Positions 41,501 to 52,045 of a stretch of 64,000 bases of DNA are shown piece after piece. Position numbers and translations under genes: made by a program. How positions within the stretch are numbered: position 1 is the first letter of the stretch; each line of letters opens with the position of its first letter. Below the pieces are notes generated by a model. That model saw only the letters and a program-made list of their open reading frames with translations, ran no database searches and was not told the DNA's origin. The DNA is from Gracilaria gracilis (Eukaryota; Rhodophyta; Florideophyceae; Gracilariales; Gracilariaceae), in NCBI GenBank assembly GCA_030374805.1, contig JARGSG010000099.1, positions 186,001-250,000 on the forward strand, in the 5' to 3' direction.

Positions 41501-42328
41501 ATATTTAAAGATGAAACAGTTGGAGCCGAAGCAAAGAAGCTGTACGATGAGGCGCAAGCTATTCTCGGTGATTATGTAGAGAACAAAAAGCTGACCGCAA
41601 ATGGAGTTTTGGGTTTCTTCCCGGCTAACACTGTCAATCACGACGATATCGAAGTTTACGCACCAGAGGACGATGATATCAGAGCGAATGCAGCCGAAAC
41701 ATATCGCACTCTGCGTCAGCAAGCCGAGAAAGAGGATGATGAGGCACCATACTTGGCTATGGCTGATTTCATTGCACCGAAGGAAACCGGATTGAAGGAT
41801 TACATTGGAATGTTTGCTGTCGGCATTTTTGGAGCTGAAGATCTTATTGTCAAGTATAAGGAAGCATTGGACGATTATCGTGTGATCATGTGCGAAGCCC
41901 TCGCAGATCGTCTTGCTGAAGCATTCGCCGAAAAGCTCCACGAAGATGTGAGAAACAAGACTGAGTTTTGGGGCTACACTAAGGGCAATGAGAAGTTATC
42001 CACAGAGGACCTTATCAAGATCCGCTATGAGGGTATTCGCCCGGCTCCAGGTTATCCGTCCCAACCTGATCACACTGAGAAGCTTGCCATGTGGAATCTG
42101 CTTGACGCCGAAGTAAGCGCTGATTTAAGACTGACAGAAAGTCTCGCCATGCTTCCTGCTGCAGCTGTTTCGGGCCTGTATTTTGCGCATCAGAAGTCAC
42201 AATACTTCGCTGTTGGGAAGATCACTAAGGAGCAGGCGACAGACTATGGTGAAAAGCGCAAGGGATGGAATACTGCCAAGACTGAGAAATGGCTTCGCCC
42301 AATTTTGTCCTACGAAACTGATGTGTAA
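38507..42328 (+). CDS. METH: Cobalamin-dependent methionine synthase, 1273 aa
   Basis: Transfers methyl from 5-methyltetrahydrofolate to homocysteine through bound methylcobalamin. All four modules are present. Homocysteine domain: DGAMGTMIQ near the start, zinc ligands in NCALG (about 255) and GGCCGSTP (about 318). Pterin-binding domain: [10 protein letters not shown] (about 367), [14 protein letters not shown]12 cap and Rossmann domains: [10 protein letters not shown] (about 785, with the cobalt-ligand His), [20 protein letters not shown]. AdoMet-dependent reactivation domain: [15 protein letters not shown] near the C-terminus. Length matches the E. coli enzyme (1227). Start at MAQPSEF; the frame is open 30 codons upstream without a better ATG. 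It shows that the alga can use B12; whether B12-free MetE also exists is not visible here. Confidence 0.98.
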   Translation: MAQPSEFEPAIFAEIRAVLNERVMYIDGAMGTMIQRYKLKEHDFRGERYKNHSHDLQGNNDLLSITRPDIIQEIHEQYLEAGSDFLETNTFSGTRIAQADYELDTEKDVYDINFESARVARAACDKYEAMDGKRRYVCGAIGPTNRTLSISPDVNDPSFRNITYMKVVDAYYEQVHALAEGKVDVLLVETIFDTLNAKAAIFAIQKYFDDNPDQPEIPIFISGTVVDMSGRTLSGQTTEGFWTSVEHAKPLAVGLNCALGAKDMRQYIERLGRCSDTYIICYPNAGLPNAMGGYDQTGPEMAEELAPFSRDRLCNIVGGCCGSTPAHIKSIVEAFSKVAPKAPPKPLPNMMRLSGLEQFVLDPGLVRFVNVGERCNVAGSMFFKKQVLAGNYEKMQEIALKQVENGAQVLDINFDEGLLDSHAVMRKFCNLLATEPDVAKVPFMIDSSKFDVVEQGLQCIQGKCIVNSISLKVGVDEFMRHAKLVKRYGAAVVVMAFDEEGQAASRDDKVRICARAYKILVEDVKFNPNDIIFDPNILTVATGIEEHNNYAKDFFEATKLIKETLPHCHISGGVSNISFSFRGNNALREAMHSAFLYYGITNGMDMGIVNAGVIPVYSDIPEKLLNLIEDVLLNRSPEATENLLEFSLNMDKKSSIGGGNDADKNKWRSLQVKERLSHALVKGIDEFVLGDVEEARQAADKPLDVIEGPLMDGMNIVGDLFGAGKMFLPQVIKSARVMKKAVAVLIPYMEAEKEARIAEAQARGETATEDDMYAGTMVIATVKGDVHDIGKNIVAVVLGCNNYKVVDLGVMCPCDKIIDAAREHRANVIGLSGLITPSLDEMVYVAARLEKEKMKIPLLIGGATTSKMHTAVKVAPRYNAPTVHVLDASRAVTVVSSLLDENNNEDFIEDVAEEYEELREEHYAGLEERKYVDLKQARERKLKIDFTGSEPPACRPGFLGVEALREYPLEELLPYIDWNPFFQTWQLRGKYPNRGYPKIFKDETVGAEAKKLYDEAQAILGDYVENKKLTANGVLGFFPANTVNHDDIEVYAPEDDDIRANAAETYRTLRQQAEKEDDEAPYLAMADFIAPKETGLKDYIGMFAVGIFGAEDLIVKYKEALDDYRVIMCEALADRLAEAFAEKLHEDVRNKTEFWGYTKGNEKLSTEDLIKIRYEGIRPAPGYPSQPDHTEKLAMWNLLDAEVSADLRLTESLAMLPAAAVSGLYFAHQKSQYFAVGKITKEQATDYGEKRKGWNTAKTEKWLRPILSYETDV

Positions 42329-44012
42329 TTCACCCCGCACTCTTTCTCTACTCTTCGTACCCTTGGGTATATGCGTTCACGCAATGATACGTGCCTCCTG
42401 CAGCCTGCAATTACACATGTGAGAGCACAAAGAAGTAAAATGACCGCTACGCGTGCCTCAGATACTCGATTATTTCGACCTTCAGGTATGTAAAGGTTAC
42501 TGCTCAGAATCGAGTCGAGCGATTGCAGACCGAGGCAAAAATGTTCGCCCGGTGCTGCGCAAAAACCTGCTCATGAATCACTAACAAAGGCGATAAGGAA
42601 CGTCAAACCCTTTAGCAGAAGTAAACTCGATAAACTTCAGAGGTTGCAGCGATACTGATATTCTCCATACACTTGCTATTTTTGCCTTGATCCCGTGCTC
42701 TGATAGCATGTCAATCTACAATGAGTTTCATCACTACTCGTGGTACTCGTGCATTCTTAATGATTTCCTTGAAGGAAGTTGCTTCTGCCCTGATTGTATC
42801 TCCAATATTGCCTTTAGTCGATTTCTACGACACTTTGAGGGAGATCAAACGATCAATGCTCCTCATCATCGCGCCGGGATGACTAGACTGTAGAACGTGA
42901 AATTTTGTCAACTTCAGGCCCTATTACTACGGGCTCATTCGTTCGTTTTAACGTGAGCATTTGCTTGTGACAGGAAGGTGATAGACGTACGCAAGTTCGG
43001 CTTAGGGCTAGATTTTCGTGACGAAGCATTATAGGTCGTTCGGGGTACATATTTAACAAACCCCACGCGTTACGAGGAATCAGCGTACGCGCTCATAATA
43101 AAGAAGAAGAAGAAGAAGAAGAAGAAGAAGAAGAAGGGCGTCACTGAATTTGAGTGATGCACGTTGTGTTCAATATTCCTCGCTCTGCGCTTCACACAAA
43201 GAAGAACAAATAGCGACTGCAGCAGATAACATAGCGCAGCCGCAACACATAATATATATATTGGAAGTTCATTCTGTGCGCCATGGCGGTAGTTTCTAAG
43301 TGCATGAAGAGGACATAGAAGACGTTGTGGACTTTAGTTTGTGGACTTTGGTGTTCTAATTTCCGTTGCCATTCAACATATAGATCATAGCACTGGGAAA
43401 TTGAGCCTAGAGATAATCTTAGCATCAGTTTGCGAAACACAAAGGCGCAATCCTTCTGCTTTATCCCAACCAAGGCATGAGGAGCTGCTCGAGAGGTTTG
43501 GGATTCTCTCGAAGGTGCTAAGGACTAAGATTACAACGCCGCTGTTTGGGGCCTTGTTCAGTGAATCTGGCAGTGGCGCCGAGTTCTTCGGGAACATCAC
43601 ATGATCATTGTCCATCATAAGGACCAAAGGCCAGTAGGAAGACAAGTCTTTAGACTTCAAGATGGATACATAGTATGGCAAACTTCCATCGAAGAATCCT
43701 GGAAAAAGTGGTGAAGCTTGAGAATGAGCGCCACGAAGAGCCCTTTCTTATTTCAGGACAATTTTGCAAATCCTGGATCAGTCCCGTCGTAGCTCTACTG
43801 TACAACCGTGTAGATTTGTATCAAATTGGGACATGCTTGCTGCTGCCCTCAGTGCAATGCAACGGTAGATAGAAAGCTATCAGGACTCCTCAGCAACATC
43901 ACACACGCGACGTCTGTTAGAGCTACGCTAAGAAGATCAACGAGCACAAGCGCTCCTGATCCGCCGTCGTTCCTCGTGAGGCACACATTCAGTCTGCGTT
44001 CTTCCCCTCACC
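42329..44012. other. 1.7-kb region without a supported gene; decayed mobile DNA likely
   Basis: Contains ATAATAAAGAAG followed by (AAG)n, like the tails of the LINE copies further right, and short antisense frames (43192-43473, 43385-43681) without domains. Confidence 0.4.
43101..43136 (+). repeat. (AAG)12 microsatellite, possible LINE tail
   Basis: Twelve AAG units preceded by ATAAT. The same ATAATAAAGAAG lead-in ends the LINE fragment at 55635-55652. The upstream conserved hairpin is not clearly present, so assignment to the same element is tentative. Confidence 0.6.
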
Positions 44013-45101
44013 ATGCCTACTATGCCCACAACTTCGTCAGCCCCCCACATCTTTTCTGGCTCCAGTGAGCTCGACGTAACGCAAGCGGCCACAGCTCTGC
44101 GTTCCGGTCAACTGGTGGCCTTTCCAACAGAGACTGTCTACGGACTCGGTGCCAACGCTTTGAACTCGACGTCCGTCGCTGCTATTTTTGAAGCGAAGGG
44201 GAGACCTTCTGACAATCCGTTAATCGTGCACGTATCTTCGTTGAACGACATCTCTCACCACTGTCTCACACCCCCCCTGCCTCCGATTGCGTTGCGACTC
44301 GCATCTTCGTTCTGGCCTGGCCCTCTTACGATGGTTCTGCCGCTCTCACGACATGCACGCCTTGCCGCTGCAGTAACGGCTGGTTTACCTTCAGTAGCGC
44401 TTCGAATACCCAAGCACCCTGTGGCTGCCGCATTATTGTCAAAGGCTGCTGTTCCTGTCGCTGCTCCGAGCGCCAATCTTTCTGGACGTCCGAGCCCAAC
44501 CTCTGCACGACACGTTCTACAAGATCTTTCCGGAAGAATCTTTGGAGTGGTTGACGGTGGAAAGCTACAAGCGGATCAGTGTGGCCTGGAGAGCACCGTC
44601 GTTGACTTGACTGATCCAATTTCGCCCACCATCTTGAGACCGGGCGCTGTTTCAATCGCCCAACTTGAAAAAGTAAGCGGCGTAGCGTTTGCGCGGGCAA
44701 AGTATTCTTCGGAGAAACCCAAAGCGCCAGGTATGAAGTACCGACATTACGCGCCGAAGCCACCGATGCGTCTGATTTCGAACAAAGTTTCGGAACAGAT
44801 AGCGTCGCTCTTGGAGCAGGGAAAGCGAGTCGGTCTGCTGGCGGACGAATCAATATGCGCACGATTTCGAAACATGGAACGCATCGCAATCGTCCCGTGT
44901 GGAAAACGAGATAATACCGAAAGCTACGCAAGAGAGCTCTATGGCGCTTTGCGGGCATTCGATGGAGAGGGCGACAATGCCGTTGCGCATGTTGATATTA
45001 TTGTTGCTGTTCCCCCTACAAATGTGGTGGATGGCATCGGCGAGGCTGTCATGAATCGTCTGAAGAAGGCTTCAGCCGGCGGTGACCTGAAGTCAACCTG
45101 A
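44013..45101 (+). CDS. SUA5: Threonylcarbamoyl-AMP synthase, Sua5/YrdC, 362 aa
   Basis: Makes threonylcarbamoyl-AMP from threonine, bicarbonate and ATP for the t6A37 modification of ANN-decoding tRNAs. The YrdC domain (about residues 17-215) shows GQLVAFPTETVYGLGANA, FEAKGRPSDNPLIVHV (the KxR motif), FWPGPLTMVLP, LRIPKHPVA and PSANLSG (SxN). The linker GMKYRHYAPKPP leads to the C-terminal Sua5 domain (about 235-345), so this is the long Sua5 form. ATG at 44013 with context caccATGC. Localisation is unclear; no strong targeting sequence. Confidence 0.95.
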   Translation: MPTMPTTSSAPHIFSGSSELDVTQAATALRSGQLVAFPTETVYGLGANALNSTSVAAIFEAKGRPSDNPLIVHVSSLNDISHHCLTPPLPPIALRLASSFWPGPLTMVLPLSRHARLAAAVTAGLPSVALRIPKHPVAAALLSKAAVPVAAPSANLSGRPSPTSARHVLQDLSGRIFGVVDGGKLQADQCGLESTVVDLTDPISPTILRPGAVSIAQLEKVSGVAFARAKYSSEKPKAPGMKYRHYAPKPPMRLISNKVSEQIASLLEQGKRVGLLADESICARFRNMERIAIVPCGKRDNTESYARELYGALRAFDGEGDNAVAHVDIIVAVPPTNVVDGIGEAVMNRLKKASAGGDLKST

Positions 45102-45284
45102 CGTGCATAGTCGGCAACGTTCGCATACTGCGATACTGCGATACTGGGAGGAAGACTACAAGAAGGAATTGAAGTGGGGACGGTAATCGTATGAATGATA
45201 TGTTGAGAAGTCGCGTGGTAACGTTGAGCCGAAACACGCAGGTTTGAAAACGTTTTAGTTAATATACAAGGTCTTACTACTAAC

Positions 45285-47351
45285 TCACAATTCCGATACC
45301 AGTGGATCGTTTCTTGGCGCATAAGCGGGTAATTTGTCCCAATCTTCGAATGGAACGACTTGTACAATGCTGGGGCTGTGTTCACCGTCGGTGGCTACTT
45401 CGTCGTCTTCGTCTTTGGAGTCGAACCATTTGATACTTCTTCTCCCTGGTTTCGGAGTTTCCTTCCGGCATGGCCATGTCTCACATATGTCCTTTGTCGA
45501 CACAATATCGTCTGGTGATTTTGTCATAGGCTCCATTTCAGGCATGAGTTCTCTCGCCAACTGGACGAGTCTATTCTCATTCAACGTCTTAGAGCGGAAC
45601 TCTTCTCCACCTCCAAGCAACATTACGTCGCCCAGATCCCCCCTTGGATACTCAGCTGCCACTCTTGCAGCCTCGTGAAAAGGAATACCGGCCGTATACA
45701 CCCCACCCATTTCAACGTTTCCTGGGTAACTGGCAGCCCTGAGCCCCCTTTGTCGTTCATACACAACACGGTCAAACATGACCCGACCACCACGCCCAAC
45801 TCTGCCACGTGCACGAATCGTGCGACGTATTTTGCGGGCTGGTTGAACGGGAAGAGATGCAGTTGGAGGGGTTGTGTTTAAAATATCGCGGGCAATGTCT
45901 TCAGTTGTGACGAATCGACGAGGACCAGTCTTGGCGCCTGCACCAAATCTGCCACCAAATCTACCGAACTTTACACTCGCACTGGGGATGGTTACTGGAT
46001 GCGGTTCCCGGGTTGACGCTCTCACCGTATTTCGCTCGGTCGCAGCCGCAAACACGCGATGGTCGTACGGTGACACACCGTAGTTGGCGAAACCGCCCGC
46101 GAAATATCGCATGTGTTTGAGGCAATAGTTTCCGTGGTAATCATATCCATACTTGTCAACGTTTGAAGGGGAGCTTGCAAGCGCGTGGATATCGGCAGAA
46201 GGCGACGGAGAGCCTTCCTTTTGACCCCTCTTCTCCGGCATCTTGGCTTTGCGGCGATTCTTCTTGGACATCTTGTCGCCGCCCATCTTCCTGGATACCA
46301 CGTTTATGGAGTCGGGCAAATTCAGCCCCCTGACCGGCACTACGACAATTGAGGCTGGCGAGGCGCTGGATCCGTATGTTACTACGGGTTCAGTATCGCA
46401 GGAGAAGGCAGCGCGATTGACGGCATCCATGCGCACGCCACCATCGGCGGTAGCGCGAAGTCGCTGCGCGAGCATCTTAAGCGCAAGCACCTGAGCCTTC
46501 TTGTTCTCTCGATGCACAACGCGCTGAAGAATTTGACGCAGTTGTTGCAGCTCATCGCGCAGAACAAGTGCCTTGCGAAAGTTGTCGTACGTGTTCATAC
46601 GACGCGCAATACCGGAGGCGGCATCGCGTTCGCGCGGACGGAAGGCGACGGCGGGGTCATGGTTCTTCGGGTCGGGTGGCGGTTGGAAGATGCGCAGAAA
46701 GGATATGGTACGTGATTGGCGGCGGCGAAGCCAGTGGTGGTAGAGCGGTTTGGTGACGATGTCGTTGGAAGCTAGCAGCGATTTGATGGCCGAGAAAGAC
46801 AGCAGGTTGGGAGACTCAGAGCGTGCTTGCGCTTTCTCCAATGAGTCCATGGCACGCTCGAGCAGGTCGAGCTCAACATTGTTATCGCGCGAGAATTGCT
46901 CGTCGACAAAGTCGGCGTCATAGTCGACGATGTCGTCAATGAGATCGAGATCATCCCTATCGAAAAGGATGTACTGCTCGGGGCGTGTAAACGACGCGTG
47001 GATAACGGGCGGCTCAACGCGGTTGACTATGGGCACGGGGATATCGGCGGTGGCAGCCTTGGCATTGGCGCCAAACACAGAGGCCAGAAGCGCCTGCTGC
47101 AAGTGACGCTCCTCCTCCTCGGACGGGTCGACGCCGGACGCAATGGCCGGCAAGGCACGGTTGACGACGATGTCATCTTCATGGCGGAGGTCCTTGCTGG
47201 TTTTGATGATAGGCAGCGGCTTGTTGAGGTCGATGGGGCGCGGCCGAAACGACGGGCGCGACGCGGCTTGTGCCGCGCCGCTGTCGCGGCGCGGCGGGCG
47301 TGAGGGCGGAATTTTTTCGACAAAAATGGACGTGCTCGCGTTTTTGGCCAA
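45285..47351 (-). CDS. EPL1: Enhancer of polycomb-like protein (EPL1/EPC), start codon not found
   Basis: Scaffold subunit of the NuA4/TIP60 histone acetyltransferase module. The N-terminal EPcA region is plain: RPSFRPRPIDLNKPLPI, INRALP-like VNRALPAIASGVD, EEEERHLQQAL, ADIPVPIVN, then YILFDRDDLDLIDDIVDYDAD, and YHHWLRRRQSRTISFLRIFQ followed by PPPDPKNHDPAVAFRPRER and a coiled region (LRQILQRVVHRENKK). A Gly/Arg-rich stretch (RARGRVGRGGR) follows. The frame opens after a stop with TTG and has no ATG before the conserved domain, so either a 5' exon lies upstream (CACTAAT resembles a branch point) or a non-AUG codon is used. Divergent from RAD21. Confidence 0.87.
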   Translation of the reverse strand: MAKNASTSIFVEKIPPSRPPRRDSGAAQAASRPSFRPRPIDLNKPLPIIKTSKDLRHEDDIVVNRALPAIASGVDPSEEEERHLQQALLASVFGANAKAATADIPVPIVNRVEPPVIHASFTRPEQYILFDRDDLDLIDDIVDYDADFVDEQFSRDNNVELDLLERAMDSLEKAQARSESPNLLSFSAIKSLLASNDIVTKPLYHHWLRRRQSRTISFLRIFQPPPDPKNHDPAVAFRPRERDAASGIARRMNTYDNFRKALVLRDELQQLRQILQRVVHRENKKAQVLALKMLAQRLRATADGGVRMDAVNRAAFSCDTEPVVTYGSSASPASIVVVPVRGLNLPDSINVVSRKMGGDKMSKKNRRKAKMPEKRGQKEGSPSPSADIHALASSPSNVDKYGYDYHGNYCLKHMRYFAGGFANYGVSPYDHRVFAAATERNTVRASTREPHPVTIPSASVKFGRFGGRFGAGAKTGPRRFVTTEDIARDILNTTPPTASLPVQPARKIRRTIRARGRVGRGGRVMFDRVVYERQRGLRAASYPGNVEMGGVYTAGIPFHEAARVAAEYPRGDLGDVMLLGGGEEFRSKTLNENRLVQLARELMPEMEPMTKSPDDIVSTKDICETWPCRKETPKPGRRSIKWFDSKDEDDEVATDGEHSPSIVQVVPFEDWDKLPAYAPRNDPLVSEL

Positions 47352-47890
47352 TTAGTGCGGCGTGTGCAGAGCACCGAATGGGCGGCGTGCGCGCTCGTGG
47401 CGGCGGATGCGGCGCGCGGCGCGCGCAGGAGACGACAGTGGGGCGACGGGCGACGGCGCTGCGCGCGGCGCTGTTGCGGCGCGAAGATGCGGCTGCGCGC
47501 TCGGCGCTCGGCGCCGTAGCTCGGGCGGCGCGGATGACGAGGGAGCGAGTGCGCGGCGGCGACGCGCGGCGGAGCGGCGACGCGTGACGGGCTGCTGCGC
47601 GGTACCGTTCCAACTTGCGCGAGAGTGTGCGCGCGCGCGCGGCGGCCCACTCGCAGAGTGGCTTTACAACACGCCGTTGGTGGCGCCGACGCGGCTGGCG
47701 GTTTGGCGTGTGCCGCGTGGCGGCGCTCGCGCAGCTGGCCACGTGGCCATGCGTTACTGCCCTTTTGAACGGTTCCTTGTTTGGCGCGCTTTTGGAGCAT
47801 GGGGATATATAACATTAGAGGCGCCGCATCGCTCGCTTGTCGGCTCTGCGTGCACTTCGCTGCCTCCGCGTTCCTCCGTCCCCCGCCGCC
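47352..47890. promoter_or_regulatory. Divergent upstream region of EPL1 (-) and RAD21 (+)
   Basis: GC-rich, about 540 bp. It probably includes the missing 5' exon of the EPL1 gene on the minus strand; no ATG exon could be joined with confidence. Confidence 0.45.
47806..47812 (+). promoter_or_regulatory. TATA box of the RAD21 gene
   Basis: TATATAA, 79 bp before the ATG at 47891, in the sense orientation and followed by a short leader. Confidence 0.6.
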
Positions 47891-49957
47891 ATGTTCTACT
47901 CGCAGCATGTGCTCACTAAGAAGGGCCCGCTGGCCAAGATCTGGCTCGCCGCCCACATGCAGAACAAACTCACAAAGGCCATGGTCTTCTCCACCAACAT
48001 CCAGAACGCTGTGTCCTCCATAATTTCGCCCGACGTCCCTATGGCCCTGCGCCTTACCTCCAATCTGCTACTCGGCGTCGTGCGAATCCTCTCGCGCAAG
48101 ACCAAATACCTTCTGCAAGAGTCGTCCGACGCCATGACGCGTCTCAAACTCACCTTCCGCCCGCGCGCCGCTGAAACCCTTCCGCACAACACCGCTGCCA
48201 TCCCCGCCATCACCCTGCCTACCATTGACGCCCTCGAACCGCCCAATATCGACCTCGAGCTCGTCCCCACCCGCGTCGCCCCGCCCCCTTCATCTGCCTT
48301 TCTGGCCGCCGATCAAGACATCACCATCGACCAATTTGCGGGCGGGCTCATGGGCGGCATCATCGACGCCTTCGCGCTAGAGCCCCAACTCCCGCGCGAC
48401 GCCGCGCTCGACCTCGACCCAGAACCCTTATTATTCACCCCCAGCCAGCGACAACAAGGAACCCCCGTCACACCGTCCGTGCGCTCCGAGCCGTCTATCG
48501 AGCGTATGCGCGCTGCGGATCGCGAGCAGCCGTTAGCGCCACAACTATCCGTGGAGCGCGAGCGCTCGGAGATTGGCGGTTCGCTTGACGAGGGGCCATC
48601 GTTGATGCTCGGCGAGCAACCGATGGTGCGCGAACCTTCGTCCCCGGCGGAGGTCTCCACGCCGCTCGCAGCGCGCGAGGCAGAGCGCGCGCAGCTCGAG
48701 GAACCACTTATGCCGCCCTCGGAAGAACGATTTCCGTCACCGTCTCCCCCTGGCGCGCTTCCGCCGCCGCGCATTTCAGCCGGGAGCGCTCGCCTTGAGC
48801 TTGAAGATTCTACTCCCGTGCAACCGCCTGACGAGGGGATGCCACTGGCTCCGGGCACGCCCGTGGGCGAAGAACCGTCACAGGCTCAGCCTTCACAAGT
48901 AGAACTCGCGTTCTCTCCGGCGGCAGCACCACGGATTCCGCCAGGGTCGCCGGTGCCGCCCGAGGAGGAGGATGGTGAGCGTGCTGCACGAGCGGAGGGC
49001 GAACAACCACCACAAGAAGCCCCGCCTACGCCGCGCCGCGGCCGCAAGAGAAAGGTGTATGTTATGGCTGATGAGGGTGCAACAGAGATTTCGGCGGCGG
49101 AGTTTCGGGCCGCACTTAATGATACGTCCGATCTGTTGCGACAGCCAACGCAGCGAAGACGTGTTGGCATAGCACGTGCGACGCGCTTTGAAGAACTTAT
49201 TTCTCGACCCACTGTGCCACTGGCGCCGCAGCTGATGGAGTTGTTCACAGCAAACTTTCGGGCGGATGAGCTGATTCTGGCGAGCCCGATTTCAGATGCC
49301 GATCTTGGCGAGAGGGTGGTACCAGAGGAGGCGGAAAAAGCTGTGGAGGAAGAAGAGCCGGAGAAAGAGGCTGAAAAGGAAGAGGAGAAAGACGCGGAAG
49401 AGGCCCCACCAGAGAAAGAGGTTACAGCTGATCCGTCATTGCCCCAGCTCACTGGCTTGGAAGCGGTGGTGCCGATGGAAGAGGAAGAGGAGATTATCCC
49501 TTCTGTTGCAGCGGTCCCAGTGCCTCGCGATACAATATCCCCCGTGCTTCCGCCGCCTTCAATATCTGAAATGGAAGAACCACGAGGACTATCTATGGGG
49601 CGGGAGTCAGCAGGAGTCTCAGTATCAGCCGCACCTGAAGATGAAGGTCAATTCACCTTAAGACAGGTGGCGGAAACAGTCGCGCAAGTGGAGAGCGAAG
49701 AAAGCGTTACTGAGGCCACCATCTCTGCAAGAACGCGCAAGATGCAAGAATTCATCATATCGCGGTTAGAGGACGGTGAATTCGATTTCACAGACGCTCT
49801 TGGTGAAGTTGGTGGTCGACGTACTGCAGCAAGATGCTTTTATGAATTGCTCAACTTGAGCAACAAGAAGGCTCTTGTATTGCGGCAGGAGGAGGCCTAC
49901 GGCAGAATACGGGCGCAGCCCATACAACCCACGTTTAATGAACTTCTGGAGTCATAG
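47891..49957 (+). CDS. RAD21: Cohesin kleisin subunit, Rad21/Rec8 family, 688 aa
   Basis: Closes the SMC1-SMC3 ring in sister-chromatid cohesion. The N-terminal kleisin domain is complete: MFYSQHVLTKKGPLAKIWLA, ALRLTSNLLLGVVRILSRK, KTKYLLQES (residues 1-80), where it binds SMC3. The centre is acidic and Pro-rich with repeated RE/PSE segments and many candidate separase-cleavage or phosphorylation sites. The C-terminal winged helix (about 640-688: RKMQEFIISRLEDG, CFYELLNLSNKKALVLRQEE) binds SMC1. ATG lies in a good context (ccgccATGT). Mitotic RAD21 versus meiotic REC8 cannot be settled here. Confidence 0.93.
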   Translation: MFYSQHVLTKKGPLAKIWLAAHMQNKLTKAMVFSTNIQNAVSSIISPDVPMALRLTSNLLLGVVRILSRKTKYLLQESSDAMTRLKLTFRPRAAETLPHNTAAIPAITLPTIDALEPPNIDLELVPTRVAPPPSSAFLAADQDITIDQFAGGLMGGIIDAFALEPQLPRDAALDLDPEPLLFTPSQRQQGTPVTPSVRSEPSIERMRAADREQPLAPQLSVERERSEIGGSLDEGPSLMLGEQPMVREPSSPAEVSTPLAAREAERAQLEEPLMPPSEERFPSPSPPGALPPPRISAGSARLELEDSTPVQPPDEGMPLAPGTPVGEEPSQAQPSQVELAFSPAAAPRIPPGSPVPPEEEDGERAARAEGEQPPQEAPPTPRRGRKRKVYVMADEGATEISAAEFRAALNDTSDLLRQPTQRRRVGIARATRFEELISRPTVPLAPQLMELFTANFRADELILASPISDADLGERVVPEEAEKAVEEEEPEKEAEKEEEKDAEEAPPEKEVTADPSLPQLTGLEAVVPMEEEEEIIPSVAAVPVPRDTISPVLPPPSISEMEEPRGLSMGRESAGVSVSAAPEDEGQFTLRQVAETVAQVESEESVTEATISARTRKMQEFIISRLEDGEFDFTDALGEVGGRRTAARCFYELLNLSNKKALVLRQEEAYGRIRAQPIQPTFNELLES

Positions 49958-50051
49958 TGGTGCCCCGTTCAGCAACACAGAAGTGAATTTTGCACGACTG
50001 TTGATTGACCCTAGTGCCTTTGTATTGTAATCCTTACCTGATGTTCAAAGT

Positions 50052-51549
50052 TTACCTTCGCTTTCGTTTTCCTCGTTGCTCAAACTCCCACTCTCGTACG
50101 TCGCTTCGTGCGAGAAACGCCATTCGATCCGTATACCTTTCCTTTCCTTTCTTGTAACTTTCAAGCTCTTCATTTACCTCTTCATCCTTCTTCTTGAATT
50201 GGGTCCATTGCTTCCGAGTGCCATCCAGCACGGTTGAAGATTTCTTTCCGCGAACGAGTCCCAGTACAGCTTCCAGGCCTGTTTCTGGTGTTTGACTTTC
50301 TTCCGGGGTTTTCGTTTTGCTTTGCTCCGTCTGCTCCTTCTCCAAGTCGCCCAGCATTCGGACCTTAAAAGGTTTTGATGGTTTCTCGGCAGGTTTCTGA
50401 AGCCAACTGTCCATCGCTTGACTGTCTTTGTTGGCCTTCTCTTCCGGCTTCGGCGGTGGGTTGTTATTCATTTCAGCCCAGATATCGTCAATACTCTATT
50501 CTCAGCACACACAACAAGAGGCAAAACGAGTGTCAGACAAAAATGAATATGAACATGAGTTCCATTTAACAAGAACAGTAAAACAAGTGGGACGGGTAGC
50601 GAATAAGACATGCTGGGGCTACTCGCAACACTTTTGGGCACGATTAGTTACTCACCTTCTTCTGCGGCGCGATACGCGCTCTCTTCAACGGTGGTTGGTC
50701 GCTGTTACTTTCAAGCTTGCTTGAAGGCACGGTATTCCCTGCATCATTTTCCTCGACAGGTGCAGCCTTCTCAACAACAGGTGCAGCTTTCTCAACGACC
50801 GTTTGTTGTGAAGGTTGCGACAGCTTCTCCTTGGCAGAGGAAGGTGCAACCAAGACGGGTGCCTTCGTTGTGTTGGGTTGTGGTTTTGATTGCGGTTCGC
50901 GGGTACTGTTGGGAACAACACCGGTGCTCCTGGCTGATTGCCCCGACAGCTTCTGATCGTCAGAAGCGGGCAGACCGGAAGGGTTAACAGAACCCGATGA
51001 AGGCGGCGGACCGGCCGGAGCAACAGCTCCAGATGCGTGTTTCGCACTTGAGCCGGCTGCAGATGCATGGATCGCACTTGAGCCGGATGCAGATGCATGG
51101 TTCGCACTAGAGCCAGCTGCAGATGCATGGTTCGCACTAGAGCCAGCTGCAGATGCATGGTTCGCACTAGAGCCAGCTGCAGATGCATGGTTCGCACTTG
51201 AGCCAGCTCCGGGAGCCAAAGTCGCAGCAGGCGCAGGGTGAGCGGAACTAGAGCCAGCGGCGGACGACGACGCGGCGGCTGCGGAAGACGAGGCAGCGCC
51301 GTGGGCCGACGCAGCGGCAGAAGAGGATGCACCAGCGGAGGAAGAGACGGCTATCGCTTGACGATCGGCCAGAAAGGCGTCGTCGCTTAGTTGGTCGTCG
51401 TCGTCATCGTCGTCGTCGTCGTCGGATGGTGGTTGAATGCCCGGTGCGCGCTTCCGCATGCGAGGCTCTGAACGATTGGGCTGCGGCGGTGGAACATAGT
51501 CTGCGTCGTCCGAGTCGGAAGACACTAAGTCTGACGCAAGCAAGTTCAT
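50052..51549 (-). CDS. SWC5: Swc5/CFDP1 BCNT-domain protein, two exons, 445 aa
   Basis: Exon 1 is 50656-51549, exon 2 is 50052-50495. The 160-bp intron begins GTGAGT, ends AATAG and lies in phase 0. Swc5/CFDP1 belongs to the SWR1/SRCAP complex that loads histone H2A.Z. Exon 1 starts MNLLASDLVSSDSDDADYVP with an acidic D10 run, the Swc5-type N-terminus, followed by an Ala/Ser-rich region with ten-residue repeats. Exon 2 starts SIDDIWAEMN and ends with the BCNT domain: GLEAVLGLVRGKKSSTVLDG, TRKQWTQFKKKD, KKGKERYTDRMAFLARSD, REWEFEQRGKRKRR. The exon 2 frame extends eight codons upstream of its first ATG, and those residues (DDIWAE) are family-typical, supporting the join. Confidence 0.9.
51040..51220 (-). 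repeat. 30-bp coding minisatellite in SWC5 exon 1
   Basis: About six copies of a 30-bp unit with no spacers; three central copies are identical. Each encodes a ten-residue AGSSANHASA-like unit in frame. Confidence 0.9.
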
Positions 51550-52045
51550 CTCGCTGATGGTTTGGCCGCATACGAAGCACCTTCAGCCCGTTATTCGCGT
51601 CCGAGGCAAGCAAGGCGGAGAACGAAGCGAAAGATTAGATACTCGAACGCAGCCTGCGCAAGAAACGCAACGCTTGCATATCGCGCGCTACGTCGCTCAC
51701 GTGGCCACGTGCGTAGTTTTCGCACGCGCCGTGGCGGTGAGAGTACTGTACACGTAGAGCGCAGCCGGGAACTTCTTCACCCAGTCCGAGAGCCAACTGC
51801 ATGTGCCACCAACGTCGATATCTACATCAGTAGCGTTAAGAGGGCTAGCGTTAACCCTTTGTAACTACCCTTGTGCTCCCTACAATACGAAGGTACCACG
51901 ACAGCGAGATGATGGAGAGTCACGAATTGTTCAAGAAGACACCTTTGAATCAATGATTACGTGCAACAGATCCTGCTGCCTTGAAGAGTCATGAAGTAGT
52001 GCACGCCCTATCGCGGTCCCCTTTGCGTCTCTTCTTGAGGGCAGC
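51550..52045. other. Upstream regions of SWC5 (-) and the first 330-aa paralog (+)
   Basis: 496 bp between divergent genes, no further gene or clear core promoter motif. Confidence 0.45.

Noticed and set aside
51040..51220. CRISPR-like regular 30-bp repeats
   Set aside because: There are no spacers, the units abut and are in frame within SWC5; a coding minisatellite.
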